Positions 32,601 to 44,510 of a stretch of 64,000 nucleotides of DNA are shown one piece after another. Position 1 is the stretch's first letter, and each line of letters begins with the position of its first letter. Source of the stretch: Siderastrea siderea (lineage: Eukaryota; Cnidaria; Anthozoa; Scleractinia; Rhizangiidae); NCBI GenBank assembly GCA_964030785.1, contig OZ034975.1, positions 33,943,769 through 34,007,768 of the forward strand, written 5' to 3'. The position numbers and the translations under genes were made by a program. Below the pieces are notes generated by a model. It was given only the letters and a program-made list of their open reading frames with translations, did no database searches and was not told where the DNA came from.

Positions 32601-35515
32601 TAAAAACTGTTGTTAATCTCAGTGTAGTCTCAATGTATTGCCATCTCTTTTGCATTGCAGCCATCAAGAGTAACCAAGTAACAGTGCAGCCTAGTGTTGT
32701 GTGTTTGCTTCTTATGTTGAGTGTTAATTGGTAAGCGAGGGTAGACGTACAATTTTTTTTTCTACAGATCAGGTCCGGCTAATTAAGTGGTTAACAGTAG
32801 CCAAAACAAACAAAATGTGATCAAATTTCGAGGTATAAAGACATTTGTCCAGTCATCTGACCACATATTCATGCCATGCTTCTCTGTTCCCATAATGTCA
32901 GAATTTACAGTGAAACGCAATCTAGTACGCAGCTACTCCCTTCCCGCTCACTCGACTTTGTGCGAACTTCGCATTTCATAACAAACGCCCTCAAAGGAAG
33001 AGAGTCCTGGAGATTTACCATTGCTCACATGAGGGAAAATGAGTAAAGCGTGACACAAAAAATGGGTAAAACGTGATATAAAATTCAGTGCCTGTATGGA
33101 AAGAATCCGAAATGCAATGTCAAATAATTTTAGTAAAATTTAAAGCTGAAATGGTTATGAATTGAACGTTCAAGACACAAGTTGAAGGATTTTTGTGTTG
33201 AACGTTGCCAGCTTTTTCGGACATTGAACCTAAGTGCATCAGCAGACTTACCGGAAAATGTGAATGAAAGTGGCAGATAAATTTGGTATGAAATGACTGA
33301 TGAACGATGCGAGATCTACCAATATTTTTTTTCATTTACCGAAATCGGGCATCATTTTAACTTTGTTTTGCCCTTCGCCCCTTTCATGCAGCATATATAA
33401 ACAGAATGCATATGAATGTACTTAAGATAATCACAGATAAGCATCTATCATTCCTACACAATTGGCCAACATGGTAGGATGGATAAGAGCTGCTTTACCA
33501 CCTGCCCAAGAAATGTTGCACATAAAGCTGGAAGATAAGCATTTCGTTTTGGGCGTTCAAAATTGTCCAGACACAAAGCATTCATCGCTACAGTAAAAAC
33601 TGCGAAATTTGCTGTCTTCAATATGCAATATCTCCGCCTTAAATTGTCCAACCTTGCTGCAAAAGATCTCGTTGGAATGCTTTCCTCCTCATCTTTCTGC
33701 TACTAAACAGTATTTTACAGCTGAAGGTGAGCAGCCTTTTTTTGAAAGCCGTGTGTTTACTACTCCATTTACCGCGTGCATATGATCTAGGCATCGCAGA
33801 GCGGGACAGCATGTACAATTGGATTGGGATCTTAATGTAAGCCAATGTGCCATCTCAAATACCCACGATTTCTAGCGACAGTTACTGGAATAAGCGAGAA
33901 GGTAGTCAGGCACATTTATAATTTTACATGAATGTACATGAATTTTTTTTTCACTACCTTTCCTGGGTTTCAAAAGCAGAAATGTCAACAAAGAAATAGT
34001 TAATAAAAACATGATTGCCCGCTCTGCAGCCTACACCTACGTACATCAAGTTTGAGCAAAAGCATTCGTTGGAGTTTCCTGAAATCCAAATTTCCATTTT
34101 TTAACTTCAGGTCTTTACTTCTTCTGTTTTTATGCAAGCATTCCATTTTTAGCCGATGACGTCAGTGACATCAGCCCAATGTTAGAACCTAAAAGATCAA
34201 CGTTTGCTGTCTGTTTTTCATACTGCGTGAGTTTTTGTGTTCTGCTGCAAAGCAGAAACACTTTGTTAACCGAAAGAGTGTGAACCATAACTTGTAATGT
34301 GATGCAACAAAAGAAGAATCAGAGCCAATCAATCGGAACTGCATTCATTGCAGCATTCAGCGGCGGGCCCGACGCCAGACGTAGCAGAGCTAATGGCTTC
34401 TGGTCTCTTCCGTCCACAACCATAGTTTTGTTGGTTTGAACACGTTTTCCCAGGAAAAAAAAACGCCCGTGTTTATCTCGATCGAGGCGCGATGTTACGT
34501 GCAAAGAGAGAAGTACAAAAATTCGCACTGGATTTACAGTTGCGAATAGGGTGGAGCAACTGGTATAGCGCTGGTCTGCTAAGAGAGTGGTCTCTTGTCT
34601 TTCTCGATTTGCGTACATAAAAAATGCAAGAAACAGACGTGTTGGAATATGTTGTCTTTGAAGGAAAGGGAAAGGAAGAGTTTTATTTGCTTAGCGTGCA
34701 ATTTTAATGTCACGCTATAACTAACTGTCACGTAGTCACACTACTCGCTACCCGGTTTTATGGTAGTTAACCGCAAGTTGTCGGGGACGGGGAGGCGGGT
34801 GGGACTGCACTGCAGTGGTGTGAAATCCATAGGTTGTCGTGATAAATTTCACCATATTGCGAAACATAACGTCACCACCTCTGCACGCTTTGAGTGCCTA
34901 TGTTTTGCATGACTGCCCATTTCGAAATAGTTTTAATTTGTTAATCAGCATACAGTATATGTAGTTGGATTCCTTGCTATGTCTTGGTCTTAACCTGTGA
35001 TTTATATACAAAAGGTGAGTCCATAATGTTACAATTTTTTAGCTAGTAACCTCACCCAGGGGTTTAGCTCCAGATATTGCTGGTAGCACTTGAGCTAATG
35101 AGTAAATTATGACAAAATTAATGGACGTTCTTATGTCAAGCAAGTTAAACTTTTTTTTTTTTGGTTTAGGAAAATTTGGTAAAGAACAAAGAGAGAAGAC
35201 CAGCTGGAAAGACACCATCTGGGAAGTTGTCGTAGGGATTAAGTCTAGCGATAAATTCCCGCAACCGGTAGCGTTATGTAAACGCTTCTGTCGACTTGTT
35301 ATGAGACCAGGTCCCAGGACCAAAGTCTTTTTGTGTGTCAGCCTTAAAATGTTAGTGTAATTAAGCATTTATTAAATTACGTTTCGCTTTAATTCGGCTT
35401 TACGTGAGTTGTAGTTTTATGCCAGCTGTAGGTGAGTGTGTTAGAGACCCCTTCCCCCCATATGGGAGCATTTCTAGTAAAAGAGCAAGTTAACGAACCG
35501 ATAATTTTGGAAAAA

Positions 35516-35735
35516 TACCGTAAAATCCCGGTTGTAAGCCCTAGGCTTATACAACTTTAAGAAGGTTTTTTTGTTTCGAAGGCGCAAATTATTGTGATAA
35601 TGAACCATTAGTTGAATCGATTTAGTTTGACGAAGTTGCCTTTTGGGAGATGTGTATGTTTTTGTCCCGGAGTGGCTATAATCGCAGTGATGTTTCGTCA
35701 CCCAGCTGCGGGCCTAAAGCCGAGATTTTACGGTA
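35516..35735. mobile_element. 220-bp MITE
   Basis: TACCGTAAAATCCCGG at 35516 and its near-complement ending at 35735 (CCGAGATTTTACGGTA) are inverted. The inner GTAAGCCC/GGGCCTAAAGC also pairs. The family resembles the larger element at 61388-61874. Confidence 0.75.
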
Positions 35736-35945
35736 TAATAACAAACATTGCGTTTTTAATTGCAAGTTGGTCTACTATTTGATGTTGTATACTTGAGGTT
35801 ATGATTACTGATAATAGTTACAATAACTGAGGATTCCGATAATTAAACATGTTGCTGCTTTCAGTCGACATTCTGGACTTTTTTTTAACCGGATTAGGTG
35901 AAAACATGCATTTTTATTTAGCGTCATTTCTCTTTAAATGTCCCC

Positions 35946-36180
<235 letters not shown>

Positions 36181-36183
<3 letters not shown>

Positions 36184-36260
36184 CTTATTAGACGGTTTAG
36201 TGTGTAGTATCGTGGGATATTTTACGAGTCACACCGTATTATGGCGAGCCCGTAGGGCGT
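36181..36260 (+). repeat. Interspersed repeat, copy 2
   Basis: TCTTATTAGACGGTTTAG and GGATATTTTACGAG match the repeat at 735-815. The TA run lies against its left edge. Confidence 0.45.
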
Positions 36261-39200
36261 GATTACTTGTCGAAAGTTGATCTCGAGCTCAACGCCCGGG
36301 GTTAAAGGTTTCTATTGTAACTCAAGTCTTAGGCATCAGTTATACAAAACTAAGTTTGTTGTCACCACGAAATGTTTTGATTCGACAAAAATTAACCTAG
36401 TTTAGATTCCAGCGTTTCCCCCCTCTTTTTTGCTAGGTATACGAATGTATCGAATGTACGTTCCGTGTGAGGACAGTGACAGGTGTTTCAAATACACGGT
36501 GATAAACGTGTTTCCAGTTTTATCCGGAAAAGGCTACAAAAAGACTCGGGAACAACAAGGTCCGAAGTATATGCCTCAGTTATATTCCGCCTGGAGCAAC
36601 GAATTCTTTCCTTTGAGCAGCTTTTCGCCTTTTCAATGACCTATTTTGATCCGCATAATGCCCAAAAACCTCTTGAAAGTAATTGCTGTACATGAATGCC
36701 ATCAATCGGTCGCTCCCCTGCGTGAGTTCCCTAGCCCTGTCTCAAAAAAAAACCACGGTCAAAATACCATTCCTCTGCGGTCCCCATATCCACGTGTCAC
36801 TAACATACCAATCAATCGGAGGACAATATTACAACAAAATTCCTTTCTTTTCACATCGCTGGAAGACGGTGCCCCATAAGGGCCCGTCTTGACGAGACAA
36901 GTTCTCACTCTAAAGAGCAGGAGGCCCAGACACCCTAGCTATGACGCACCTCTAGGGAGGCGTCTTATAGTTTTACAACTTTTTCGTCGTAGACGGTTGT
37001 TCAAGGTCACGGTGATTGATTGGTTGCTTAATGATATCTTATGGGGATGGGGACATGGAGCCCCATACTCATACTAAGAGGCATGCTGGTAATTTTTTAT
37101 GGTCATGGCAAGCGGAATGGCTCGCGGGCGCGTGCGCCGTACATACATACGTACGTACGTCGCATTTCATGACATTCTTACATGAGACAAATTTTCACCC
37201 AGCTTATTGCCAATGGCATGGTAAACTGGACGTTAGCTTCGCATTTTTTGAGCTATTTTGTCCACAAAATAGCCTCATAGTCGGCATGCAGCCTCAAGTT
37301 TCTGGGAAGGTTGGTTCTTTGGTTGGTTGGTTGGTTGGTTGGTTGGTTTTTGGGTGGACCATGTTCGGCATTCCCGATGACTGTCGAATTTTACCGAAAG
37401 GCTAGTTGTCGGGGCCGGAACAAAAATGCGAATGAGAACGCACGGAAAATTCCGCTACTAAAGCGACACGAAGAAGGTGTCCGGATTAGTATCACTTGAC
37501 GTTGGATATTTATACATCAAATAGAAATTGCTGGCTTCCTTGTGGTAGACTTCCTTAGAAAACGAATCGTCAGCACAAACCTGGTTTACACGTGAGCGGA
37601 AGCGAGTTGTAGTAAATAATTCGTGGGTTATCTGATATTTATGATGTTTGGTCTAAGAAATATTTGTCAGCTTCGTTTGTTTTGGTAGATGAGAATTGGA
37701 ACAAATCCTTTGTACACATGCGCATAACGTACGTTTGGAGTTATATGGTTCAACTTTAGAGTGTGAGAAATAACGTGACTTCTGTGCAGGGATGTCCCGT
37801 AGTAAATGATGGTAAATAGATGGCAAAAGTTTGAAGGTATAAAAAGGGCAGAATCGTGCATTTCGAACTTAAACGACTTATTGTTCGCACCTTTTGGTAG
37901 GTTTTAAAATTAATGGCCATGCCACTCGATCACTAGGTCCGTCAAAGGCACAAGGTCGACAAGGAAAAAGATTGTATGGGTGGCATAAACGTTGCTCGTA
38001 CGTGCGACTAGTTAAGCGCAAAGTTAGAGGCGGCTTACCAGAGAAATGGGTTTCTGGTTAGGGCGCGTGGCGGTAGCGGGATTGTTTGTACAAAATTTTA
38101 GGCGGAAAGATCAGCACGACAATCAAATCAAATCAAAACACTTATCACCTCCCATACGAAGACAAAAACGCAGTAGCTCCACGCAAGATTCGTTTCACAG
38201 TTTTATAGACACAAAAATCGGTTATCATTTTTCAGATTACAAAAAACGCATAAATTTACTCATTCCCCGCTTCCTTTTAAGTTTCTCCCTTTGTCACACA
38301 ATTCTAGCTGACTTGATCACATGTACTCCACGTGATAAAATTCACGTTGTTAACCACGCAGGCGAACCACTCCATTATTATTCTCGAATTCGCTCATTTA
38401 AAATTCCAACGATTCCTTCGCCCATTACCACCTCTCTACTTAACAAAACATCCCTTAATATTATTTTCACTCAATTTTGCATCTTAATTTCATATCAAAA
38501 CAAAATTTATTCGCTGAACACAACCACTAATTTTTACCCTTCCTTGGAATTAATTTTTGCCATTTTCTTGAAGCCGCCTTCTATTTGGAATTATAACATT
38601 CTCGTTTTTTGAGTATAAACAATCGAATGCAGGTGAACAACATGCAGACGTATAACACGTTAAATCAGTTAATCAATGGAGTACCTTCAGACGATCCTTT
38701 TCTTTAAAGCTTTTAACAGCTTAATACTTGTAATGTACCGACTGCCATTTCATCGTTTTATTTCTGAATGTTTTGCTTCTAATTTCGTTTTATTTTTGAA
38801 TGAAAGAGACGGTTTAAGTAAATGGGCACCAACATAATATTACATCACATGTAAAAGGCGATGTTTGTATATTGTATATAAATTTCGACAATGGAGTAAA
38901 TTTGTGCGGGAATTATTTTTTTCGCGGGAAATTTTTTTGCGGATCGTGAAAAAACCGCGAAAATTCCAAAAATTTGAATCCGGAAAAAATTAGTGCCACA
39001 CGGTACATGTATGTCAGCACATGCAATGTTTTGGCTTTTTTGACAGTTTGCTACGTGACTAGTCACGCAAGACTTACACAAGTCACACAATGGCATGATC
39101 TTTTCTAACAAGGCACGCTTATAACTCGATTTTAGCCGTGTGTTCCAAAATGTAAGTCCGTTTGAAATAATCTGGAAAATAAAACAGAGCTTATTTATAT

Positions 39201-39700
39201 ATTTGTTTCGATACGGGAGTTGCCACGTTCGTCAAGCATGATGTCACGCAAGATGAAGACGTACGTGACTTTCAAGATCGGCTATTCTCTTCTGGTTCAA
39301 ACATTACAGAATTAATTTTTGTGACACGTTACGCTTCCTACTAGATCCAAAATATTTATCCATAGCAAAATAATCTTTATAATAGAAAGCGACAAAATTA
39401 AATTTCAATCCATTGACCTTCCGAGAAACATCTGAGAATGAGCTTCAGAAAGGACTGTTTTGTATTATTTTGTTTGTCCTATATTCACACTGTTATCAAA
39501 TATTCTACAGATTTTATCTCACTTTCTTCTTGTTTTGTCGTAATTTGAAGCCACGCTTGTACGCATTAGCGTACCATCTATAGATCAATGACGTATACGA
39601 ATTCGAAACCACTAACATAAACTCAAACGTTGATCTTTGATTACCCTCAAATCTGTAAAAAGCCCTGGGAACGAGGTTGCACAATATCGGACACAGCCCA
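36261..39700. other. Stretch with microsatellite and repeat fragments, no gene assigned
   Basis: It holds a (TTGG)n tract (37316-37346), a repeat fragment at 38490-38630 related to 41925-42060 (GGAATTAATTTTTGC core), and one at 38735-38770 shared with 17293-17330. The frame 38046-38612 (188 codons) is Ser/Thr/Ile/Lys-rich without a domain and overlaps the repeat, so it is not called a gene. The frame 36430-36639 is also unsupported. Confidence 0.4.
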
Positions 39701-39709
39701 ACTTACAAG

Positions 39710-39764
39710 GTTAACTCAGAAACTCATAAGGAGTTGAACAAGTCCTTATGAGTTTCTGGTTAAC
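39710..39764. repeat. Perfect-arm hairpin
   Basis: GTTAACTCAGAAACTCATAA on the left pairs with TTATGAGTTTCTGGTTAAC on the right with a 10-nt loop. There are 22 paired positions with one unpaired base. It may be a tiny foldback element. Confidence 0.6.
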
Positions 39765-39995
39765 TCTGTCTAAAAACCAATACTTTTCGAATGCTCAAGT
39801 CTACTCAAATAAACAACATCACAATAGTGCACCTTGGTGCACGCACGTTCATTCAATAACCATTTCCGTTCCTCTCATTGACAGCTACAAAATAGCTCAC
39901 GCACGCTATGCGTGCCTATGTTTTTTCTTGACTTTTCATGTTAATAGGTCCATTTATCTTTTATTAAACTTTAATTTAAATGATATACTGAGAAA

Positions 39996-40225
39996 ATGTC
40001 AGAAGAGCAGAGACGAAGGAGAAGAGAAGGAGATAGAGAACAACAACGGGAAAGAATGAGAAACGCCACAGAAGAACAGCGTCAAGCAGAACAGAAACAA
40101 AAACGAGACAGACGAAGGAACATTAAGCTTACAGCACAGTGAGAAAAGCAACGAGAAGTAAGACGGACGGTACTGAAGAACAACGCCAGAGGAAAAACCT
40201 GAGAGACGCCGACAGAGAACTGTAA
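39996..40225 (+). pseudogene. Arg/Glu/Gln-rich coiled-coil coding fragment
   Basis: From the ATG at 39996 the frame begins MSEEQRRRRREGDREQQRER and includes NATEEQRQAEQKQKRDRRR before a TGA near 40140. A second frame to 40225 repeats the same pattern (GTEEQRQRKNLRDADREL). The roughly 30-residue period with R.N.TEEQR resembles the basic repeats upstream of Helitron-type or other transposon proteins. That link is from memory and uncertain. One frameshift separates the halves. Confidence 0.35.
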
Positions 40226-41309
40226 ACATGTCGGGTACAGTTTTCTTGATTTTTATCAATTTGTGATTGGAAATAATTTTGTGCCACCGAATAATTTACG
40301 TCTACGTTTTTGTATTTTATTCTACAGATGAACAAGGGGATTGAAATCGTAATTTACGCCAAGGACAGCATGAAGTTAGAAGGTGTTCGGGTAAAATCAA
40401 TTTCCGTGTTTTAGCAAAGTTTGTTTAACAAAAAAAATGCACTGTTACAAAAGGGAACTTTTCGTCAAAACTTAAACTGCACCTTTTACGGTATGTCATT
40501 TAATACTACTCGTAGAAAGTGAAAAAAAGAGGGAAAAAAAAACAAAACAAAACAAAACGAAAAAAGGGAACACAATTTGAGGGGGTAGTGCAAAGGTGAT
40601 GGTATCATATTACAAGATTTCACAATATGGCCGCGAACGAGAACACAATACCTTTTCAACGTTAGAAATGAAAAGATAGGCTAAAGAAACTCGACTGCCG
40701 GTCCCGAATGCCCATTAAGTGGAATATGAATGTCTTTATTGAGAGGAGAAATTTATATGGATTGCTTTGGCCCGATGCTTTGAACCAGCGTGAAGATCTG
40801 ATTGCTGAGTTTCCCGGGTGAGTTCCTCGGAATTTTTCAATCATTTCACAGAATATTATGGTATGGGAAATTCGCTTTTATTTAGAAGGATCCCACTATC
40901 TCAACTCGCTTATTTCCAATTCCCCGTTATCTCGAACAAAGAGAAATTTGTCTTGGCTTTGGTCACGCATAAATATAATATTTCCAGTTATTTACTTTTA
41001 CGACGATAACCCGCTTTTCTCAACTTTGAAGAATACCAGTGTGTTTTGTTTAAGGAGAAAGCAGCTTATGAAAGCATGCAATGAAGGAAAAGGCGAAAAC
41101 AAGTACCAACGCGAATCGTCAAGATGTTAACTCACTGACTAACAAAAGAATAACAAAACAGGACATAATTGATATATGCCTCGTTCTTTTAGACTCTGAA
41201 TCCAGTCATTGTTTACAATATCCTCGGCAAAATCCATGCAAGTAACGAATCGATGAAAAAGCACATCCTCATTTATGAATCTACTGAAGTAGGTCTTAAA
41301 TATTTTTTA
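40226..41309. other. Stretch without a recognised gene
   Basis: An (AAAAC)n-like tract lies at 40540-40562. The segment 41127-41207 is a repeat shared with 4241-4315. Nothing else was seen. Confidence 0.4.
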
Positions 41310-41402
41310 ACCCTTATTCTGATTTCTGAATTGTTTGCTTGAATTTCAATAATTTTATTTGGCTTCACTTAAGTTCAAGACTTAAGCTTATGTGTGAATT
41401 AA
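41310..41402 (+). repeat. Left remnant of a 92-bp tandem array
   Basis: One near-complete unit (GAATTGTTTGCTTGAATTTC, then TTTGGCTTCACTTAAG and CTTAAGCTTATGTGTG) lies left of the 14.2-kb nest. The remaining units lie to its right at 55580-56060. It ends in AATTAA, the target duplication. Confidence 0.8.
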
Positions 41403-42370
41403 AGGGGTGGCGAATGGTCCTTCTAAAACTGCGGGTCTCGCAAAAAAATAGCCGAATTTTGTGAGTCTCGCAGTCTCGTCTTTTCTGTTTTTAGAATCGC
41501 CTCGCGGTCTCGGACTCTCGTATTTTTGTACAGCTAGCGAAATCTAGCTACATTGTAGGTCTGTACAGCGCCGCAAATGATCCCGAGACCGCAAATGATC
41601 CCCGACCGGAAATGATCCCCAAATTGGACCGCAAATGATCCTCGACCGCAAATGATCCCCAGACTGGACCACAAATGATCCCGGTAAAAAAACTTGGAAT
41701 GGCGTCGGGGTTTTAATGATCGTAAATTGAAAAATACTGGCGGTAAAATAAAATAAGGAAAAAACGGGAAAATTCCTTATTTCTCAGTGAGATAGAACAT
41801 TTCAAAGGCCGCAGGCAAAAATCATAATTTAAAAAAACTATATCATTTATACAGAATCATATAAAACGTGTGGCACTAAATTTGTGCGAGGGTTTAATTT
41901 TGGATTGGCGACTGATTTTTTGTGTTCTGCGGGAACCAAACTTTGCGATTGAAAACAAGGTTTTTCTGGGAATTAATTTTTGCGATTTTCTGGAAGTCGC
42001 GTTCAAATAGAACTGATAACATTTTCGTTTTTTATTTGAGTACATGCAAAAGAAAGACAGATAAAACAACATGCGAATGTAAAACAGATTAATTAGTGTC
42101 ACTCGGTAACTAAAGTATTAGTATCCAACGAGTTATCTATAGCATTTTCTCCTTTAAAACAGTATTTCTGTACATAATTTCTACAATGGAGAAATATTTT
42201 GCGGGATCTCACTCTCTGGGGAGTAGCAAGGAGCGACAGGCCTGCACGACTTCTAACTGTGGAAACATTTATATAATGTAGCCTCTTAATATTTTTGTAC
42301 TGACAAGTATGTGATTTTTAAGAAAGGATTGTTGTTGCAATGACTGTCTTGGTTTTATAAAGTGCCATTA

Positions 42371-44510
42371 AACACTACCAATTGCAGTTTAATGAAAATA
42401 CCATTAAAAGCTTGTTAAAAACCCATGAACCCATTTTTCATGGTCATGAAAATGGAGATTCTCCATTTCATGGCCTTTGTCAAGCCCATGAAAATTCCAT
42501 TAAATATTATCTGACTTAATTCATGACCCATGAAAAATCTTTCATGCCCGTGAAAATTCCATGAAATATTACATGATTTAATTGATGACCCATGAAAACA
42601 TCTTTTATGGCCATGAAAATCTTGGACCACACCAAAGTTGATTTCATGGGGCATGAAATTGTCATTGCGCCCATGAATTATCCATGAATTACAGGTCATG
42701 AACATTAGGGTAAGGTACATTAACCTACAAAACATGAAACAACATTTTTAATTTCACAAGGATCCACACAGAAAGTAAGCACACAACTAGTTTATACAGC
42801 AGAAACAAACACTACCAATTGCAGTTTAATGAAAATGCCATTAAAAGCTTGTTAAAAACCCATGAACCCATTTTTCATGGTCATGAAAATGGAGATTCCC
42901 CATTTCATGGCCTTTCTCAAGCCCATGAAAATTCCATTAAATATTATATGACTTAATTCATGACCCATGAAAAATCTTTCATGCCCATGAAAATTCCATG
43001 AAATATTACGTGATTTAATTGATGACCCATGAAAACATCTTTTATGGCCATGAAAATCTTGGACCACACCAAAGTTGATTTCATGGGGCATGAAATTTTC
43101 ATTGCGCCCATGAATTATCCATGAATCACAGGTCATGAAAATTAGTGTAAGGTACATTAACCTACAAAACATGAGACAACAATGTGTGGTTCCAGAAAAT
43201 ATCCATACCCCCACCACGGAGGGAATTTCACTTAGGATCCCCCTCTTCCCCGGATTTTCCGTTTTTTGAAGTAAGCTGTAACCGCCCCATCCCTCCGGAT
43301 TTCCTCAGTTTGTCAAACACCCCCCCAACGCCTCTGGAAAGTTTCGTTCAAGAAGCGAGAGTGTTAAAAATGAAGCAACTGATCCAAATTTAAGTGAAGC
43401 TAAGCCGTTCCGATTATCGTAGGACGTGTTTATACTATTTATTAGCGTTTAAAATAACGTACATAGTCATAGCTTACTCATAACATATTATCTTACCAAT
43501 ACCAAACTGTTCTTCTCTACGTCAAACAGATATACTAGGTAGCTGTAAAATTACCTTGACAAAAGCATGTAAAACGTTCGTTTTAATTGAAGAATTCGCT
43601 TGAAAAGACGCAGTGTTGCTGATAAACGTTACTTCAACATGAACGCGATCATGAACAAAGAAAACGCACAAACAAAATTAAGGGGAAATGATCAAAATAG
43701 AAAGAATAACGAATATTGAGTTCTCTAAAGTCGTTACCCTGCATACCAGCCCTCAGTTAAGAGCCCGTTACTTGAAGGTGCAAGAGTAGCAAGAAAGCCC
43801 GTAAACGTATTTGGCGACACTTGTACTTCGCGATAAATATTCTCGTTGCTAAGCTTAGTAAAATACGACTTCTACGAGTCAATGAGATCGCGCTTCGCTT
43901 GCCAGTTGCCACATAGGGAAGTTAAAAAGGACGGACTGATTGTTCGTAAACAACTCTTATAATTAACGTCAATCGCGAAGGCAAGCTTAAAATTTAGGTT
44001 CTTTAGACGACGCAGGCATTTCGTCGAAGGATCGTGGTCTCGATAAGTAAATGTAACCACTCCTGGTACACGTTGCTGTCTTCTCGAAGACTGGTAACGA
44101 GTAATGGCGGCTACTTCTACGCAACGACGATGTTTATTTCGTTTCCGCCCCAATATCGCTTCCAAAGCGCCTTTGGGAGAAAGAATACCTGTTTTACGTT
44201 TAACAAAAGTGTTTACTTAGCAGTTAAACTAATTTAATTCCACAATAAAGATCTACAAATTCGGTAAGTAGTAATTTTCGAACTTTATCTGCAGCTTACA
44301 TCGGAATGAATCGAAGTTGACCCTCTGGAAAGTAATTTACCCGTTTAACCCCCCTCTCCTCTGGATTTTCCTGGGCTTTTGACCCCCCCACCCCTCCGGA
44401 ATTTCCAATTCCCTCCGTGGTGGGGGTATGGATATTTTCTGGAACCACACATTAATTTCACAAGGATCCACACAAAAAGTAAGCACACAACTAGTTTATA
44501 CAGCAGAAAC
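42371..44510. repeat. 437-bp tandem duplication, second copy split by a 1.27-kb insert
   Basis: Copy 1 is 42371-42807. Copy 2 is 42808-43182 plus 44452-44510. Both are dense in CCCATGAAAA and TTCATGG words. The reverse-strand frames of 106 and 121 codons are translations of these words (repeated HGH, FMGHE) and not genes. Confidence 0.8.
43183..44451. mobile_element. 1.27-kb TIR element
   Basis: The ends are inverted over about 45 bp: TGTGTGGTTCCAGAAAATAT at 43183, then CCATACCCCCACCACGGAGG, mirrored up to 44451. Subterminal C-rich CCTCCGGA words occur on both sides. It interrupts the second 437-bp unit, and the first unit shows the empty site. The 97-codon minus frame at 43872-44165 has no recognised domain. 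Confidence 0.8.

Larger units (their letters stand above)
31652..35515. other. Stretch with small repeats, no gene assigned
   Basis: It contains a MITE at 32371-32462, a SINE at 32470-32600 and a fragment at 32220-32300. That fragment is homologous to the reverse complement of 58545-58600 (GGTTCAATTTTATC core). The open frame 31823-32008 contains ETYTLMVVDAGDGS, which loosely resembles an extracellular-domain strand, but it lacks phase-consistent splice sites. Frames at 33454-33845 and 34319-34618 (minus) show no domain. Confidence 0.4.

Noticed and set aside
35039..35368. Opposed 109- and 83-codon frames
   Set aside because: Probably a repeat-derived sequence; neither strand shows a domain or convincing splice signals.
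38046..38612. 188-codon plus-strand open frame
   Set aside because: Low-complexity Ser/Ile/Thr/Lys composition without a domain; its 3' part overlaps a repeat also found near 41925-42060.
42415..43217. 106- and 121-codon minus frames that look like paralogous proteins
   Set aside because: They translate the CATGAAA-type word repeats of a duplicated 437-bp unit; similarity comes from DNA duplication.
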